This document shows positions 45,421 to 55,564 of a DNA stretch of 64,000 nt, piece by piece (position 1 is the first letter of the stretch; each line of letters opens with the position of its first letter). The translations under genes and the position numbers were made by a program. The DNA comes from Prionace glauca (taxonomy: Eukaryota; Chordata; Chondrichthyes; Carcharhiniformes; Carcharhinidae). The notes below the pieces were generated by a model. The model was not told where the DNA came from. It saw only the letters and a program-made list of their open reading frames with translations, and did not search any database. The stretch covers positions 64,822,860 through 64,886,859 of the forward strand of contig CM075760.1 in the NCBI GenBank assembly GCA_037974335.1, in the 5' to 3' direction.

Positions 45421-45680
45421 ATTGGAGCCTACAGAGATACAGGGGGGCATACACAGATTCAGGGACACATGTAGATGCAGGGGCACACTAGATTCAGACG
45501 CAGACATATAGAGATCCCGGTAACTCGAAAGATACAAGGGCACACACAGTATCAGAGGTATATACAATGTCTCAGCTTGTACACTGCCAAACTCTCTCTC
45601 GTAGTTCCAGACTTTTCAATGAGTTGATGCAGGCAATTGTTTGCCCGTGAATGCTGATAGTGAGAAAAATAGCAAAAATC

Positions 45681-45697
45681 CGTCCCTGGGTGGTCTC

Positions 45698-45733
<36 letters not shown>

Positions 45734-45754
45734 GACCAATTGCGCCACAGAGAC
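45681..45754 (-). tRNA. tRNA-Asn (GTT)
   Basis: 74-nt cloverleaf. Acceptor gtctctg/cagggac (one G-T), anticodon arm ttcgg-ctgttaa-ccgaa, and T arm with ggttcgag are intact, discriminator G. T-runs (tttt) follow on the transcribed strand within 20 bp. It is the intact member of the three Asn copies here. Confidence 0.94.
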
Positions 45755-46158
45755 TGAGACGACAGGAGCTACGTATATTCTAAACAAGTGTGTCAATGAC
45801 CACAATTCTATTTCTGAAAACCTGTTCCAGAACTGCAGCATGACCGCACTGTTTACAATCCTATACAAGTCTCTTTAGTTCCGTTGATCCTGCAGCACTG
45901 CTGTAGAGAGTTGGTTATTCCCTTTCTCCTATGAACGGGCAGGTAAAATAAATCCATGTATCTTATCACAGGGAGGAATTGAAAAGGAGTCAAGGGAACA
46001 AACCACAAATAGCGGAACGATCCAGTACTTGCCACTCAATCATCAATAACACCATTGCCATCCATTTCCCTCAAGATTTAATATCTCCCCTTGTTTTCTC
46101 CTAATTTTAACATGATATTCGCTTCAATATACAGAGTGAACGGAGAATGAAGGGACTT

Positions 46159-46229
46159 TGCATTGGCCGGGAATCGAACCCGGGTCTCCCGCGTGGCAGG
46201 CGAGAATTCTACCACTGAACCACCAATGC
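46159..46229 (-). tRNA. tRNA-Gly (GCC)
   Basis: 71-nt cloverleaf with acceptor gcattgg/ccaatgc, anticodon arm ctcgc-ctgccac-gcggg (GCC) and T arm cccgg-gttcgat-tcccgg, discriminator A. Fully paired and single copy in this window. Confidence 0.95.
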
Positions 46230-46675
46230 TGCTCTTGCTAGTGCGATTCCCACATGCTCTCTCTTCCTTCACACTCAGCAGCATTGTAATTTCCTTACTT
46301 TGTCCTTTCATTCCCCAAATGCCCACAAATGTTCTCACTCAAATCTCACACGCAACATCGCACAAGCCTCTAATGCTGTTCAACACCTTCCTTTCATTCA
46401 CAACCGCATCTTAAACTTTCAACCTTCCTCCAAAACACAAGCACTCCGCAACAATCCCCCTCTCACACCGCCTCATTCTCCCAAATATGCCTCTGCTTTC
46501 ACCACATCAGTCTAACCACGCTTAAAACGTGTTGAAATTATTTGCACACTGTCTCTTCCACTCAACCCATATCACTGCAATATGCATCATGCCATTCTGC
46601 AAAAGCTTTAAGTTGCTACATTTCTTCAAAGCTGGTACCCAGTGCGACACCAGGCCAAACTTCCACTTTCAACAC

Positions 46676-46840
46676 TTGATAACACTGATATAGGGTTACA
46701 AGTTAGCTCGGAATGAGTTAAACAAATAGGGCTTAGGAGAGCTAGTAGGGGGCATGAGAAGTCCTTGGCAAGTCAGATAAAGGAAAACCCCAAAGCTTTT
46801 TACTCTTATGTTAAAAATGCATTAAATCTTCATATATCGA
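46676..46840 (+). mobile_element. LINE ORF2 linker fragment
   Basis: Sense fragment encoding A-S-R-G-H-E-K-S-L-A-S-Q-I-K-E-N-P-K-A-F, the region between endonuclease and RT in CR1-clade LINEs. Both sides are lost. Confidence 0.7.
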
Positions 46841-46861
46841 GGCCAGTCTGCGACATCTGAA

Positions 46862-46892
46862 AGCAATGAATCCTAACCACGAGACCCCCAGG
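46862..46892 (-). pseudogene. tRNA-Glu 5'-half remnant
   Basis: The text gaatcctaaccacgagaccc, then ccagga, is the antisense D-arm and 5' acceptor of a tRNA-Glu. The rest is absent. Confidence 0.5.
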
Positions 46893-47273
46893 ATCCAATC
46901 TGCCTGATTCTCCCAGATACTGATTACGGGAATGTGCACAGCGCCAATTGTCTGCACTCACACACTCCTTCCTGTCTGTTAAGATTTGAAATTGTTCATA
47001 TTTTCACATTGGCTTCCAGTGTGATGAAAGCAGAGCTGTGATAAGCTGATGTTGTTCAGTGGATTTACTGCAGTAAGGTTTATATCAGTTCGATACAAAC
47101 ATTGGTGTTTGAATGTAGTCAGTTACAGTGAAATTTAATGCAGTGGAAGGGAGCCTACTCATTTTTACAGGAGGAACCAGCAAGGGTAATGTAAATATGA
47201 ATTGTGCAACGGGACTGATATTTCTCCTTGCTGTTCAAATTGGCACAAGTATTGACCACGATTTTCAGATTGT

Positions 47274-47345
47274 CACTCTGTGGTGTAATGGTGAGCACTC
47301 TGGAGTTTAAATCCAGCGATCTGAGTTCAAATCTCGGTGGAACCT
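47274..47345 (+). pseudogene. tRNA-Gln-like pseudogene with TTA anticodon
   Basis: Gln body from tggtgtaatgg to the T arm (gagttcaaatctc) and 3' acceptor tggaacc. The 5' acceptor strand (cactctg) does not pair. The anticodon arm ctgga-gtttaaa-tccag has TTA, which would read the UAA stop codon. The lost acceptor argues for a pseudogene. Confidence 0.8.
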
Positions 47346-47615
47346 TGTTTTAATTTGCAAATACAGATGATGGATTGGCTGAAGGACGTTTCATTTAAAT
47401 TTATCACCAAGTCCTAATCGAGAGGAGAATTTGCCAGCCCGTTCAGCTGCTGTTACTCAATTCAAGGGCAATTAGGGATGATAGGAAATGAATAAAGACA
47501 ATCTCAATAATGGACCTTTTCCTCACAAGTAAAAGCAAACTTTCTGACAGTTCTTGTGCCTGAAACTTTCGAAACGTCGAGCTAATATGTAACAACTATC
47601 CTAATGTTCGCATGT

Positions 47616-47688
47616 GGGCCGGTGGCGCAATGGATAACGCGTCTGACTACGGATCAGAAGATTCCAGGTTCAACTCCTGGTTGGCTCA
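47616..47688 (+). tRNA. tRNA-Arg (ACG)
   Basis: 73-nt cloverleaf. Acceptor gggccgg/ttggctc pairs with three G-T wobbles. The anticodon arm tctga-ctacgga-tcaga gives ACG. The T arm ccagg-ttcaact-cctgg is perfect. The A and B boxes are recognisable. Confidence 0.88.
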
Positions 47689-47989
47689 GCACAAACCGAT
47701 AAAAGATGTTCACAAATTCCCTGTTACTTTCGATGAAAAAGTTATTTAATAGCTTTATGCTTATTCAGACAAATGTTGGCAAGCATATTTGCAGCTTCTC
47801 TGGAGAAAGTAATGTTAGGAGATTGCTAATGAAGAGCAACCGACTATTTTAAGTTATTTTTTTCGGGGAAAAAAGTCATTTAATAAGATTAGGATATTAA
47901 ATAAATGCTAACCTCAAATACATTTTGGACAAAATTAAACATGTCTTAGAGAATTTACACAATTTTGTCAATTTCTTCATAAAATTCAG

Positions 47990-48345
47990 CATTTCTGATT
48001 TTGGAGAAAGCATTTCAAGCTGAGGTCAGAGCAAAGATAATATGACTGTAACATCGAGATTCTGATAATATTCAGCACCAAACTGGAATCATACAGACTT
48101 CCCTCACCCTAGCATGTTTCAGATGGTGATTAACTATGTTAGTCTGCACCTAAACTTATTAAATTGTCTTGTAGACTCGATGACTTGCTGATACGTGCAG
48201 GTGTCAAAATAGGAAAGTTTCTTTCCTGGCAATGCATCAAACAAATTAATAACTTCTTATTTGACACAAAGCATTTGAGGCCGAGGCCAGAGCGAAGATA
48301 CTATGGGTGTAACATCGAGATTCAGATAATGTTCAGGAACAAAAT
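47990..48345. repeat. Two decayed copies of the Val-tRNA unit flank
   Basis: Sequence around 48040-48200 and 48290-48340 (tgtaacatcgagattc, gatggtgattaactatgtta, gcacctaaacttattaaatt) matches the flanks of the Val copies at 37.66-37.87 kb and 42.38-42.57 kb. No tRNA is retained. Confidence 0.65.
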
Positions 48346-48650
48346 GCCCCGGCCGATGAAGGCATGCTTTAAGGTGCGAGGGGCAAGGTTTAAAGGAGAT
48401 GGACATGGCAGATTGTTTGCATAGAGAGTAGTGGGTTCCTGGAACTCGCTGCCGGGGAGACATAGTAGAAGCGGATGGTGTTGTGACTTTTAAGTCAGTT
48501 GACAAGTACATGAATAGGATGGGAATAGAGGGATATGGTCCCGGAAGGATAGGGGGTTTTAGTTAAGTCGGGCAGCATCGTCAGTGAAGGTTTGAAGGGC
48601 CGAAGGGCATGTTCCTGTGCTGTAATTTTCTTTGTTCTTTGTACTGCCAT
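48345..48650 (+). mobile_element. Decayed LINE 3' end
   Basis: C-terminal fragment (aggcatgctttaaggtgcga...) and 3' UTR with ggccgaagggcatgttcctg, then a tttgttctttgt tail. Confidence 0.7.
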
Positions 48651-49074
48651 TTTTCTTTCCCCAAAACTGAGCTTCAGACCCTTTAGCTCTATATTTAACC
48701 ACTCCATCTCTGACATCTCTCCAGTCAGACAACCCTGTGAGATGTCTGTACTGATCTTATTGTGGCATCATGAGCGTTCCACATACAACATGACTTGTAT
48801 CTATAAATTCTCATCTTGAATATTTCAATTGAAATTTCAGGGCGAGCAGAGCTTTTTGAGCAGAATGGCCCAGATTCCCACCATCTTTAAGCGAACAAGT
48901 TGTTTCTGATTTCCCTACAGAGGTTGTCTATTAAACAATGACTGAACACAGGGGGTGAATGTGAGAAGCTGAAGTTTCCAGTTGAAGAGGTTCCCAGTGT
49001 CTCTGAGCAGCTGAACTGGGGAAACCTTTGGGCAGAGACTGCGCTGCTGCTATTTCCCTTCCTGACCACCGGGG

Positions 49075-49270
49075 GTCGTTGTAACACGTCAGGGCGCTGC
49101 TCCGCCCAGTGTCACCTCTTGCCCACTCCGGCCCGGCCGCTGCTCGTTAGCGGAACATCCGGGTCCTGTAGAGAGGCGGGGCCAGCCGCCATATTGCAGT
49201 GACGTCACCATCAGCCCCTCCCCCCCCCCGTCGAGGGAAAAGCGACGGTTCAGAAATGTAGAAATTCCCA
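49075..49270. promoter_or_regulatory. CpG-rich promoter-like region with CRE
   Basis: A GC- and CpG-rich block with a perfect CRE (tgacgtca, 49200-49207), an Sp1-like ggcggggc (49175-49182) and a YY1-like gccgccatatt (49185-49195), in a window that is otherwise AT-rich. No TATA box. The gene it would drive is not evident. Orientation is unknown. Confidence 0.55.
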
Positions 49271-49572
49271 CCCGGAAATCCCGCCCGGAGCGGAATTAAA
49301 ATTAAATAAAATACATATTTTTATAAAGAGGCAGGTGGCGGAACCGCGCATGTGCTGTAGTATTTTCCCAGAGCGCACCGCGCGGGTGTGATTGAAAAAA
49401 AGACGCAATAAAAACAGAAACGATTTTCCCGAATGGAGAAGGAACAGAAAGACTGACGGGTGAGGATTTGAATAATAATCATCAAGATTCAAAATATTAA
49501 AAGATTAAAATGGAACTGCCTGGACGCATGTGCAGGACGGGAATTCCCCCAGAGTACAGCGCGTGCGACGCC

Positions 49573-49735
49573 GTCTCCCCTGGCAACGCAACATGGCCGC
49601 TGGCCGTCTCCCCTGGCAACGCAACATGGCCTCCGGCCGTCTCCCCTGGCAACGCAAGATGGCCGCTGGCCGTCTCCCCAGGCAACGCAAGATGGCCGTC
49701 GGCGGTGAGTGATTGTGGCGCAGGCGCAGTGAAGT
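49573..49735 (+). promoter_or_regulatory. Four 33-bp repeats with X-box-like and YY1-like motifs
   Basis: gtctcccctggcaac (RFX X-box-like) occurs at 49573, 49606, 49639 and (one change) 49672, exactly 33 bp apart. Each is followed by an aacatggccg/aagatggccg YY1-like motif. After the last copy atggccgtcggcg meets a gtgagt donor-like site at 49705, and an NRF1-like gcgcaggcgca follows at about 49719. This could be a promoter plus a tiny first coding exon. Because 33 is a multiple of 3, an open frame crosses the repeats on both strands, which by itself is not evidence of coding. Confidence 0.6.
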
Positions 49736-49934
49736 CTGCCTGCAGCCCATTGTCCAGATTGCCCCCCAGTGGATGTGGTGGGGATGGTGCAGCAGATGGA
49801 GCAACAATCCCAGTTTCAATGGGGGGAGAGAAGCTGCAACGCTGCTCCCTGTTGTTCACTCCTGTCCCCAGTCTCAGCATTGCAGAGTGTTTAAACAAGA
49901 GGGTGCAATGTCACAGCAGCACCTTGACCTGCAG

Positions 49935-50205
49935 TTTAGTTTTATTTATTAGTATCACGAATAATTAGGCTTACATTCACACTGCAATGCAATTCCTGTG
50001 AAAATTCCCGAGTCGCCACATTCCTGTTCGGAAACACTGATGGAGAATTTAGCATGGCCAATGCATGTAACCAGCACGTCTTTTAGACTGCTGGAGGAAA
50101 GCAGAGCACGTGGAGGAAACCTGTGCAGGCATGGGGAGAATGTGCAAACTCTACACAGACAGTGACCCAAGCTGGGAATCAAGTTTAGGGCCCTAGCGCT
50201 TAGAG
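49935..50205 (-). mobile_element. Antisense SINE
   Basis: tttatttattagtatcacga start, then tttagcatggccaatgcatg, tggaggaaacctgtgcaggc and a degraded tRNA-like head (caagctgggaatcaag) at the high-coordinate end. It belongs to the same family as 58597-58895. Confidence 0.8.
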
Positions 50206-50214
50206 AACAAAGAA

Positions 50215-50530
50215 CAAAGAACAATCCAGCACGGGAAACAGGCCCTTCAGCTCAACGAGCCCGCGCCGCCACATCACCCTACACCTATTCTACCCTGCAT
50301 ATCTATGAATGGAATCCTACTCAGTCAGATTCAGGGAAGAAATAGTGTCAATTTGGTAAAAACCGATTAGCCTGAGAGAACATTTTTGGGGTGTGGGAGG
50401 AAACCGGAGCGCCCGGAGGAAACCCACGCAACCATAGGGAGAATGCGCAAACTCCCACAGACACAGGCCCAAATCCATGTGCCTGCACAGCCAGCAGTGC
50501 TAGTCACTGAGCTATTGCGGCGCCCATATA
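50215..50530 (-). mobile_element. LINE tail plus SINE fragment
   Basis: A LINE 3' end (aacaggcccttcagctcaac, 50220-50345) leads into an antisense SINE head region (ggaaaccggagcgcccggag, ctattgcggcgccc) to about 50525. Confidence 0.65.
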
Positions 50531-50679
50531 CCGGTCCAGGATCAAGCACACACACCGACATGAAGTACGAAGCCACTCCTGGAACTTCCAAGAGCAGCCC
50601 AGGCACGACCCGCCGTGTGAATGCCCCTCGTTTGACACGAGGTGGACCTCCACCTGTGGAATAAAGTCAAAAATATTAA

Positions 50680-51060
50680 TCTTACAGCCTGCCTTTCCGG
50701 TGTCTCCCGAGGTTTAACCCTATTTAATATCCCCTACCATATCCCTCCATTCTCGTTTCACTCATGTGCCTATCTAACTGCATCTTAAACGAGTCCAACG
50801 TTCCTGCCTCCACCACCCTACTCGGTAGCGCGTTCCAAACCCCCACAATGCTAACCACCGTGCCACTGTGTTATAACACTCTCCCCCAGATATCCAACTA
50901 CCCGCCCCCCCGCCATTAAAATCATAAAATCCCGAAAGTGCATCAAGTCTACATCAAGAGTATTTCGCCCGATTCCCGTAACCCCACAATGCCCTCTAAT
51001 GCCCCTAACCTTCACATCTTTGGACATTAAGGGATTGTCAATCCACCTAACCTGCCCATC
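50680..51060 (-). mobile_element. Decayed LINE 3' region with SINE scraps
   Basis: Antisense text such as cctgcctccaccaccctact and gtagcgcgttccaaaccccc is the C-terminal region of a CR1-like LINE. SINE-like bits follow (cacatctttggacattaagg). Confidence 0.6.
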
Positions 51061-51069
51061 TTTCAGACC

Positions 51070-51610
51070 CCACAGATATTCTGGTCATCCTATTATAAAA
51101 AGTATATTATTAAACTAGAAAGAGTGCAGAAAAGATTTACTAGGATGCTTCTGGTTCTTGATGGATTGAGATATAAGGAGAAGCTGGATAGACTGTGACT
51201 TTTTTCACTGGAGCGTAGGAGGCTGAGGGGTGATCTTATAGAGTTCTATAAAATAATGAGGGGCACAGATCAGCTTGATAGTCAATATCTCTTCCCAAAG
51301 TTAGGGGAGTCTAAAACTCGAGTGCCTAAGTTTAAGATGGGAGGGGAAAGATACAGAAGTGTCCAGAGGAGCATTTTTTTTCACACAGAGGGTGGTGAGC
51401 ATCTGGAACAAGCTGCCAGGTTTAGTCGTAGACATGGGTGCAATTTTGTCTTTTAAAATGCATTTAGACAGTTACATGGTTGTAATGGGTATCGAGGGAT
51501 ATGGGCCAAAGACAAGCAATTGGGATGAGCTTAGGGGTTTTTAAAAAGGGCAGCATGGAGCAGTTGGACTGAAGGGCCTGTTTCCATGCTGTAAACCTCT
51601 ATGACTCTAT
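51070..51610 (+). mobile_element. CR1-like LINE 3' fragment
   Basis: Sense C-terminal region (R-G-T-D-Q-L-D-S-Q-Y-L-F-P-K) with a 3' UTR ending gaagggcctgtttccatgct, then gtaaacctctatgactctat. Related to the copy at 31.98-32.55 kb. A SINE remnant follows (51612-51720, antisense). Confidence 0.8.
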
Positions 51611-51939
51611 ATGGGAGGAACATGAAAACCCCACACAGACAATGACCCGAGGCTGGAATTCAACACGGGTCCTTGACACTAGGAGGCTGCAGTGCTAACC
51701 ACTGTGCTAATGTGCTGCCACTCAGGCAAGTGTATTTGGAAGGAGCTCAGGACGGGTGGGGGGGTTGGGGGGGGTGATGATTTCTAGCTCACTTTGATGA
51801 GGGGAGGGCTGGAAATCAGAAAAAATAACAGCTTCGCATCAACATTTTCCCTCATTCCTGCTCTTGTTACTAATTAAAAACCAGCTCACTCCTCCATTCT
51901 GCCTATCAATGAGGCTAACAGAAAGCAGGGAAAAGGTTG

Positions 51940-52460
51940 TGGCACAGAAAGAGGCCATTCAGCCCATCGCATCTTCACCAGCTTGGGAAATAAAGACTTG
52001 CCCTTTATTCTAATACCAGTTTCCAGCCATCCAGCCCCTAGCCCCCCTTACTACAGGTTCCAGCATTTCAGCTATAGATCTGTGTGCGATGCGAGTGAGC
52101 CAAGAGATTTCTGGCTGAACCATCAGTTTAGGCAGCGAATTCCAGACACCCACCATCCCTTGAATGAGAACCTTCTTCCTAATGCCCCTTCTAATCCTTC
52201 CACCAATCACTTTATATCTGTGCAGCCAGCACTAACCCCTCTCCCACCTCTCCCATCCCCACCCACCCACAATAAGTGACCTCTCTCTGCTCAGGGGAAA
52301 CAGGCCTTTTCAATCCGCCCTGTCTTGGCTCCCTCATAATTTTGGACACCTCAGTTCGGTCCCCCACAGCCTCCTCTGCTCTGAGGAAAACAAACCTTGC
52401 CAATCCAGTCTTTCCTCATCACTACAATTCCCCAGCCCTGGAAACACTATTGTAAATCCA
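51940..52460 (-). mobile_element. Decayed LINE 3' fragment
   Basis: Antisense tail (aaagaggccattcagcccat) and C-terminal-region text (gcagcgaattccagacaccc, ttccaccaatcactttatat), with many interruptions. Confidence 0.6.
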
Positions 52461-52534
52461 AATGGTTATCCAATCCGACTAAACTATCCATTTAACATTG
52501 TCCCATCGCCAACTGTGAACAACCACCTGATACT

Positions 52535-52835
52535 GGCACCACTGTGGCACACTGGTTCGCACTGCTGCCTCAAAGGGACTTGGTTCAATTCTAGCCTCGT
52601 CTGACTGTGTGGAGTTTGCATGTTCTCCCCATGTCTGCGTGGGTTTCCTCTGGGTCCTCCGGTTTCCTCCCACTGTTTAAAGATGTGCGGGAGAGGTTGA
52701 TTGGTCATGCTTTAGTGACAGGGGGAGTTGCAGGGTAAATGTGTGGGTTATGGGGACAGGGCATGGATGGGATTGTGGTTAGTGCAGACTTGATGGACTG
52801 AATGGCCTCCCCCTGTACTGTAGGGATTTTACACA
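52535..52835 (+). mobile_element. Near-full SINE, sense
   Basis: tRNA-like head (ccactgtggcacactggttc, gcactgctgcctc), central domain (gtttgcatgttctccccatg, tttcctcccactgtttaaag) and tail (gcagacttgatggactgaat, then ggcctccccctgtactgtag). The B box is degraded. It shows the complete layout of the SINE family scattered over the window. Confidence 0.85.
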
Positions 52836-53059
52836 CAAATGAGAAACAGAGACTTTGCAAATGTTGGGATACTTATTCAGAAATCAATGGGATATTTGTT
52901 GACATGTTCAGGTAAATCTCAATGATGGTCATTGTCCAGGTCTACATTAAAACAATGGTGCAGTCCAAGGTTAAAAGTGATTTATCCTGAAATTGGACAT
53001 TGCCACTGACTCCCAATATAACCGAGAGATGCAAACTCACATCACACCCTGATGTAGCG

Positions 53060-53760
53060 AAGGGGACCCCTCTCAGTCATTACAATCTGGGCCTTGTGTC
53101 AGTAATCTCTGTCCTAAGTCTCTCTCAGTTATTACAATCTGGGCCTTGTATCAGTAATCTCTGCCCTAAACCTCTCTCAGTTGTTACAATCTGGGCCTTG
53201 TATCAGTAATCTCTGCCCTAAACCTCTCTCAGTTATTACAATCTGGGCCTTGTATCAGTAATCTAGTATCAGTATTCTTTGCTGTAAACCTCTCTCAGTT
53301 ATTACAATCTGGACCTTGTATCAGTAATCTCTGCCCTAAACCTCTCTCAATTATTACAATCTGGGCCTTGTATCAGTAATCTAGTATCAGTATTCTTTGC
53401 TGTAAACCTCTCTCAGTTATTACAATCTGGACCTTGTATCAGTAATCTCTGCCCTAAACCTCTCTCAATTATTACAATCTGGGCCTTGTATCAGTAATCT
53501 CTGCACTCAACCTCTCTCAGTTATTGCAGTCTGAGCCTAGTATCAGTATTCTTTGTTGTAAACCTCTCTCAGTTATTACAATCTGGGCCTTGTATCAGTA
53601 ACCACTGCTCTAAACCTCTCTCAGTTATTACAATGTTCGCCGTGAGTCAGTAACCTCTACCCTAAAACTCTCTCAGGTCTTATAATCTGGGTCTTGTATC
53701 AGTAAACTGTGCCCGAAACTTCTCTCAGTTATTACAATCTGGACCTTAAGTAGAGGACAC
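53060..53760. repeat. 52-bp minisatellite
   Basis: About 13 copies of a 52-bp unit (ctctctcagttattacaatc, then tgggccttgtatcagtaatc, then tctgccctaaac). Some copies carry a short internal duplication (ctagtatcagtattctttgc). Copies diverge towards the right. Confidence 0.95.
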
Positions 53761-53764
53761 AGAG

Positions 53765-54450
53765 ATTTAATATAACTGAAAACAGAATTGAAGGGGGTGA
53801 TAAGGAGTATGATCTGGAATGCACAACCTGACAGGTGCTAGAAGCAGGTTTAATAATAAGTTTAAAAGGAAATTGGATGAATATTGACAGAGTTATTGTG
53901 AATTGGATTAATGAAATAGTTCATTCATTTTGGTGGCATTTTGAATGTTTCCCCCGTAAGGTTTTAATATTTGATCTTTTCAGTCACAATGTGTCTGAAA
54001 CAGAAGATTAAACCCTTGGGTTTGATGAACTGTCAGTTCTGTTTCCTATGTGTCTGTGTAAATTGAGAACTGCAGATAACCATGAGAAGGAACTGATTAT
54101 TTTCAGTTCCTCTAACAGATACACCTCAGATATCAGAAATCTCAGGAGATCCTCATGCTCTCATTATTCTCGCCACGAATATAACAGCTCTCAGTCAGGC
54201 TGAGTCAGTCACATGTGTCTCTGTTATAATGTTTCCACTTCTATTTTATCACTCACTTCCCAGTGACACTCACCATAACACAGACACTTTAAAATATCAT
54301 TACTCCCTTACATCTTGTCCTCCTATTGTAATCGGATGTTTATTGGGCCTCTTGTCTCCCTTAAGGTCAGATTACCTGCAGTTCAAATGACCTCATAGAC
54401 ACTGAAACCAACCTTTGTGATTATTATTATACCAGCCCCAGGAGCTGCAG
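53765..54450. other. Nothing recognised
   Basis: About 700 bp of AT-rich DNA between the minisatellite and a foldback element. No gene or named repeat. Confidence 0.45.
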
Positions 54451-54464
54451 TTGTAAAATACAGT

Positions 54465-54630
54465 AAGAAGTCTCACAACACCAGATTAAGTCCAAACAGT
54501 TTGTTTGATAGTAAAGCTTGTGGGATTACTATCAAATAAACTGGTTGAACTTAAACCTGGCGTTGTGAGACTTCTTGCTGTGTTTACCCCAGTCCAACGC
54601 CGGCATCTCTATGTAATGACTACCATCGAC
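54465..54630. mobile_element. Short foldback element with Penelope-like ends and 14-bp TSD
   Basis: The 14-bp gttgtaaaatacag lies at both 54451-54464 and 54631-54644. Between them two arms face each other (taagaagtctcacaacacca... and its complement ending ...gttgtgagacttctt). The right arm extends about 50 bp further (tgtttaccccagtccaacgc). The end sequences match the 57181-57931 element. No coding capacity. Confidence 0.88.
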
Positions 54631-55019
54631 GTTGTAAAATACAGCAGAATTGGAATAACTGACAGGTTATTGTTTGATACTGACAGTGGCAGAGTAACAC
54701 ACACTGGAATTTAAATACATTATATCAATAGATCATGACTCAGTCACACTATCAAATGAAACCTAAATTTTGGTTATGGTGCACTGGATACTGACTGTAT
54801 TATCATTACATTGGATCTAATGCTGTGTTCACTAAAATACTGCAATGTGACTCTTATTATGTGAACAAACACTGTTTATGTTGCACTCAGAGTCAGTCAG
54901 TGTTTTGCTGTGTTTTCTCTGTGCTCCATCTCCACTCTGATTGGACTGGAGCCTGTGTGTGGGTCATTGTTACACTGAGACTCTGTTATTATTGGACAAG
55001 CAGCAAGTCATTGTCACAA

Positions 55020-55440
55020 TACTGGTCTGATTGACAGCGGCGCGGACCATTGGGAACAGGGGGCGGTGCTGGAGGACTGATCTGGAGCGCTCGATCCTCC
55101 AACCAATCGGAACGAAAGATGGGCGGGCCCAGCTTTGACTGGAGCATGCGCAGTGTGAGTAATGGCGATGGAAAACGGTTTTTGTTTTGGGCTCGGAAAT
55201 CTGTTCGAGGTGATTGGCGGTACGGAGAGAGCAATGGATCGCCCAGACGGGTGAAAACGCTGCGTAAGCATGTGGTGTAAGTAGCAAACCGCGGAAGAGG
55301 TCTTCCCGGACCCAGTTTGTACCGAGCAGGGCCGCAGCTCCTCAGGTTCGCTCCGAGTTACCGTTCGCCATCTTTATTGGGGGCAATATGCAGCGGTGCG
55401 CACACGAGGCCGCCATGTTTGTGTAGGGCAATGATGTCAT
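55020..55440. promoter_or_regulatory. Promoter-like CpG/CCAAT region
   Basis: Two CCAAT boxes (ccattgg at about 55047; aaccaatcgg at 55101-55110), Sp1-like gggcgg sites, an NRF1-type gcatgcgcagt at about 55144, and YY1-like cgccatcttta and gccgccatgttt near 55367 and 55409. No recognisable coding exon follows on either strand. Confidence 0.5.
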
Positions 55441-55564
55441 TAAGTGGGAGGAGCTTGTTCCCCATTGTTCAGAATGGAGACAACTTGTCCATCAAACTGC
55501 ATCAACTCTCTGAGTCCCAATGTCTCATTGATGAGGCAGAGCGGTGACAGAGAACGAAAAATAA

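Noticed and set aside
49497-49968. Open frames with 11-residue repeats on both strands
   Set aside because: A 33-bp repeat without stops is open in several frames automatically. Promoter-type motifs explain the repeat better, and no family signature or codon bias is visible.
53060-53760. CRISPR-like array
   Set aside because: Contiguous 52-bp tandem units with no unique spacers, in vertebrate DNA. It is a minisatellite.
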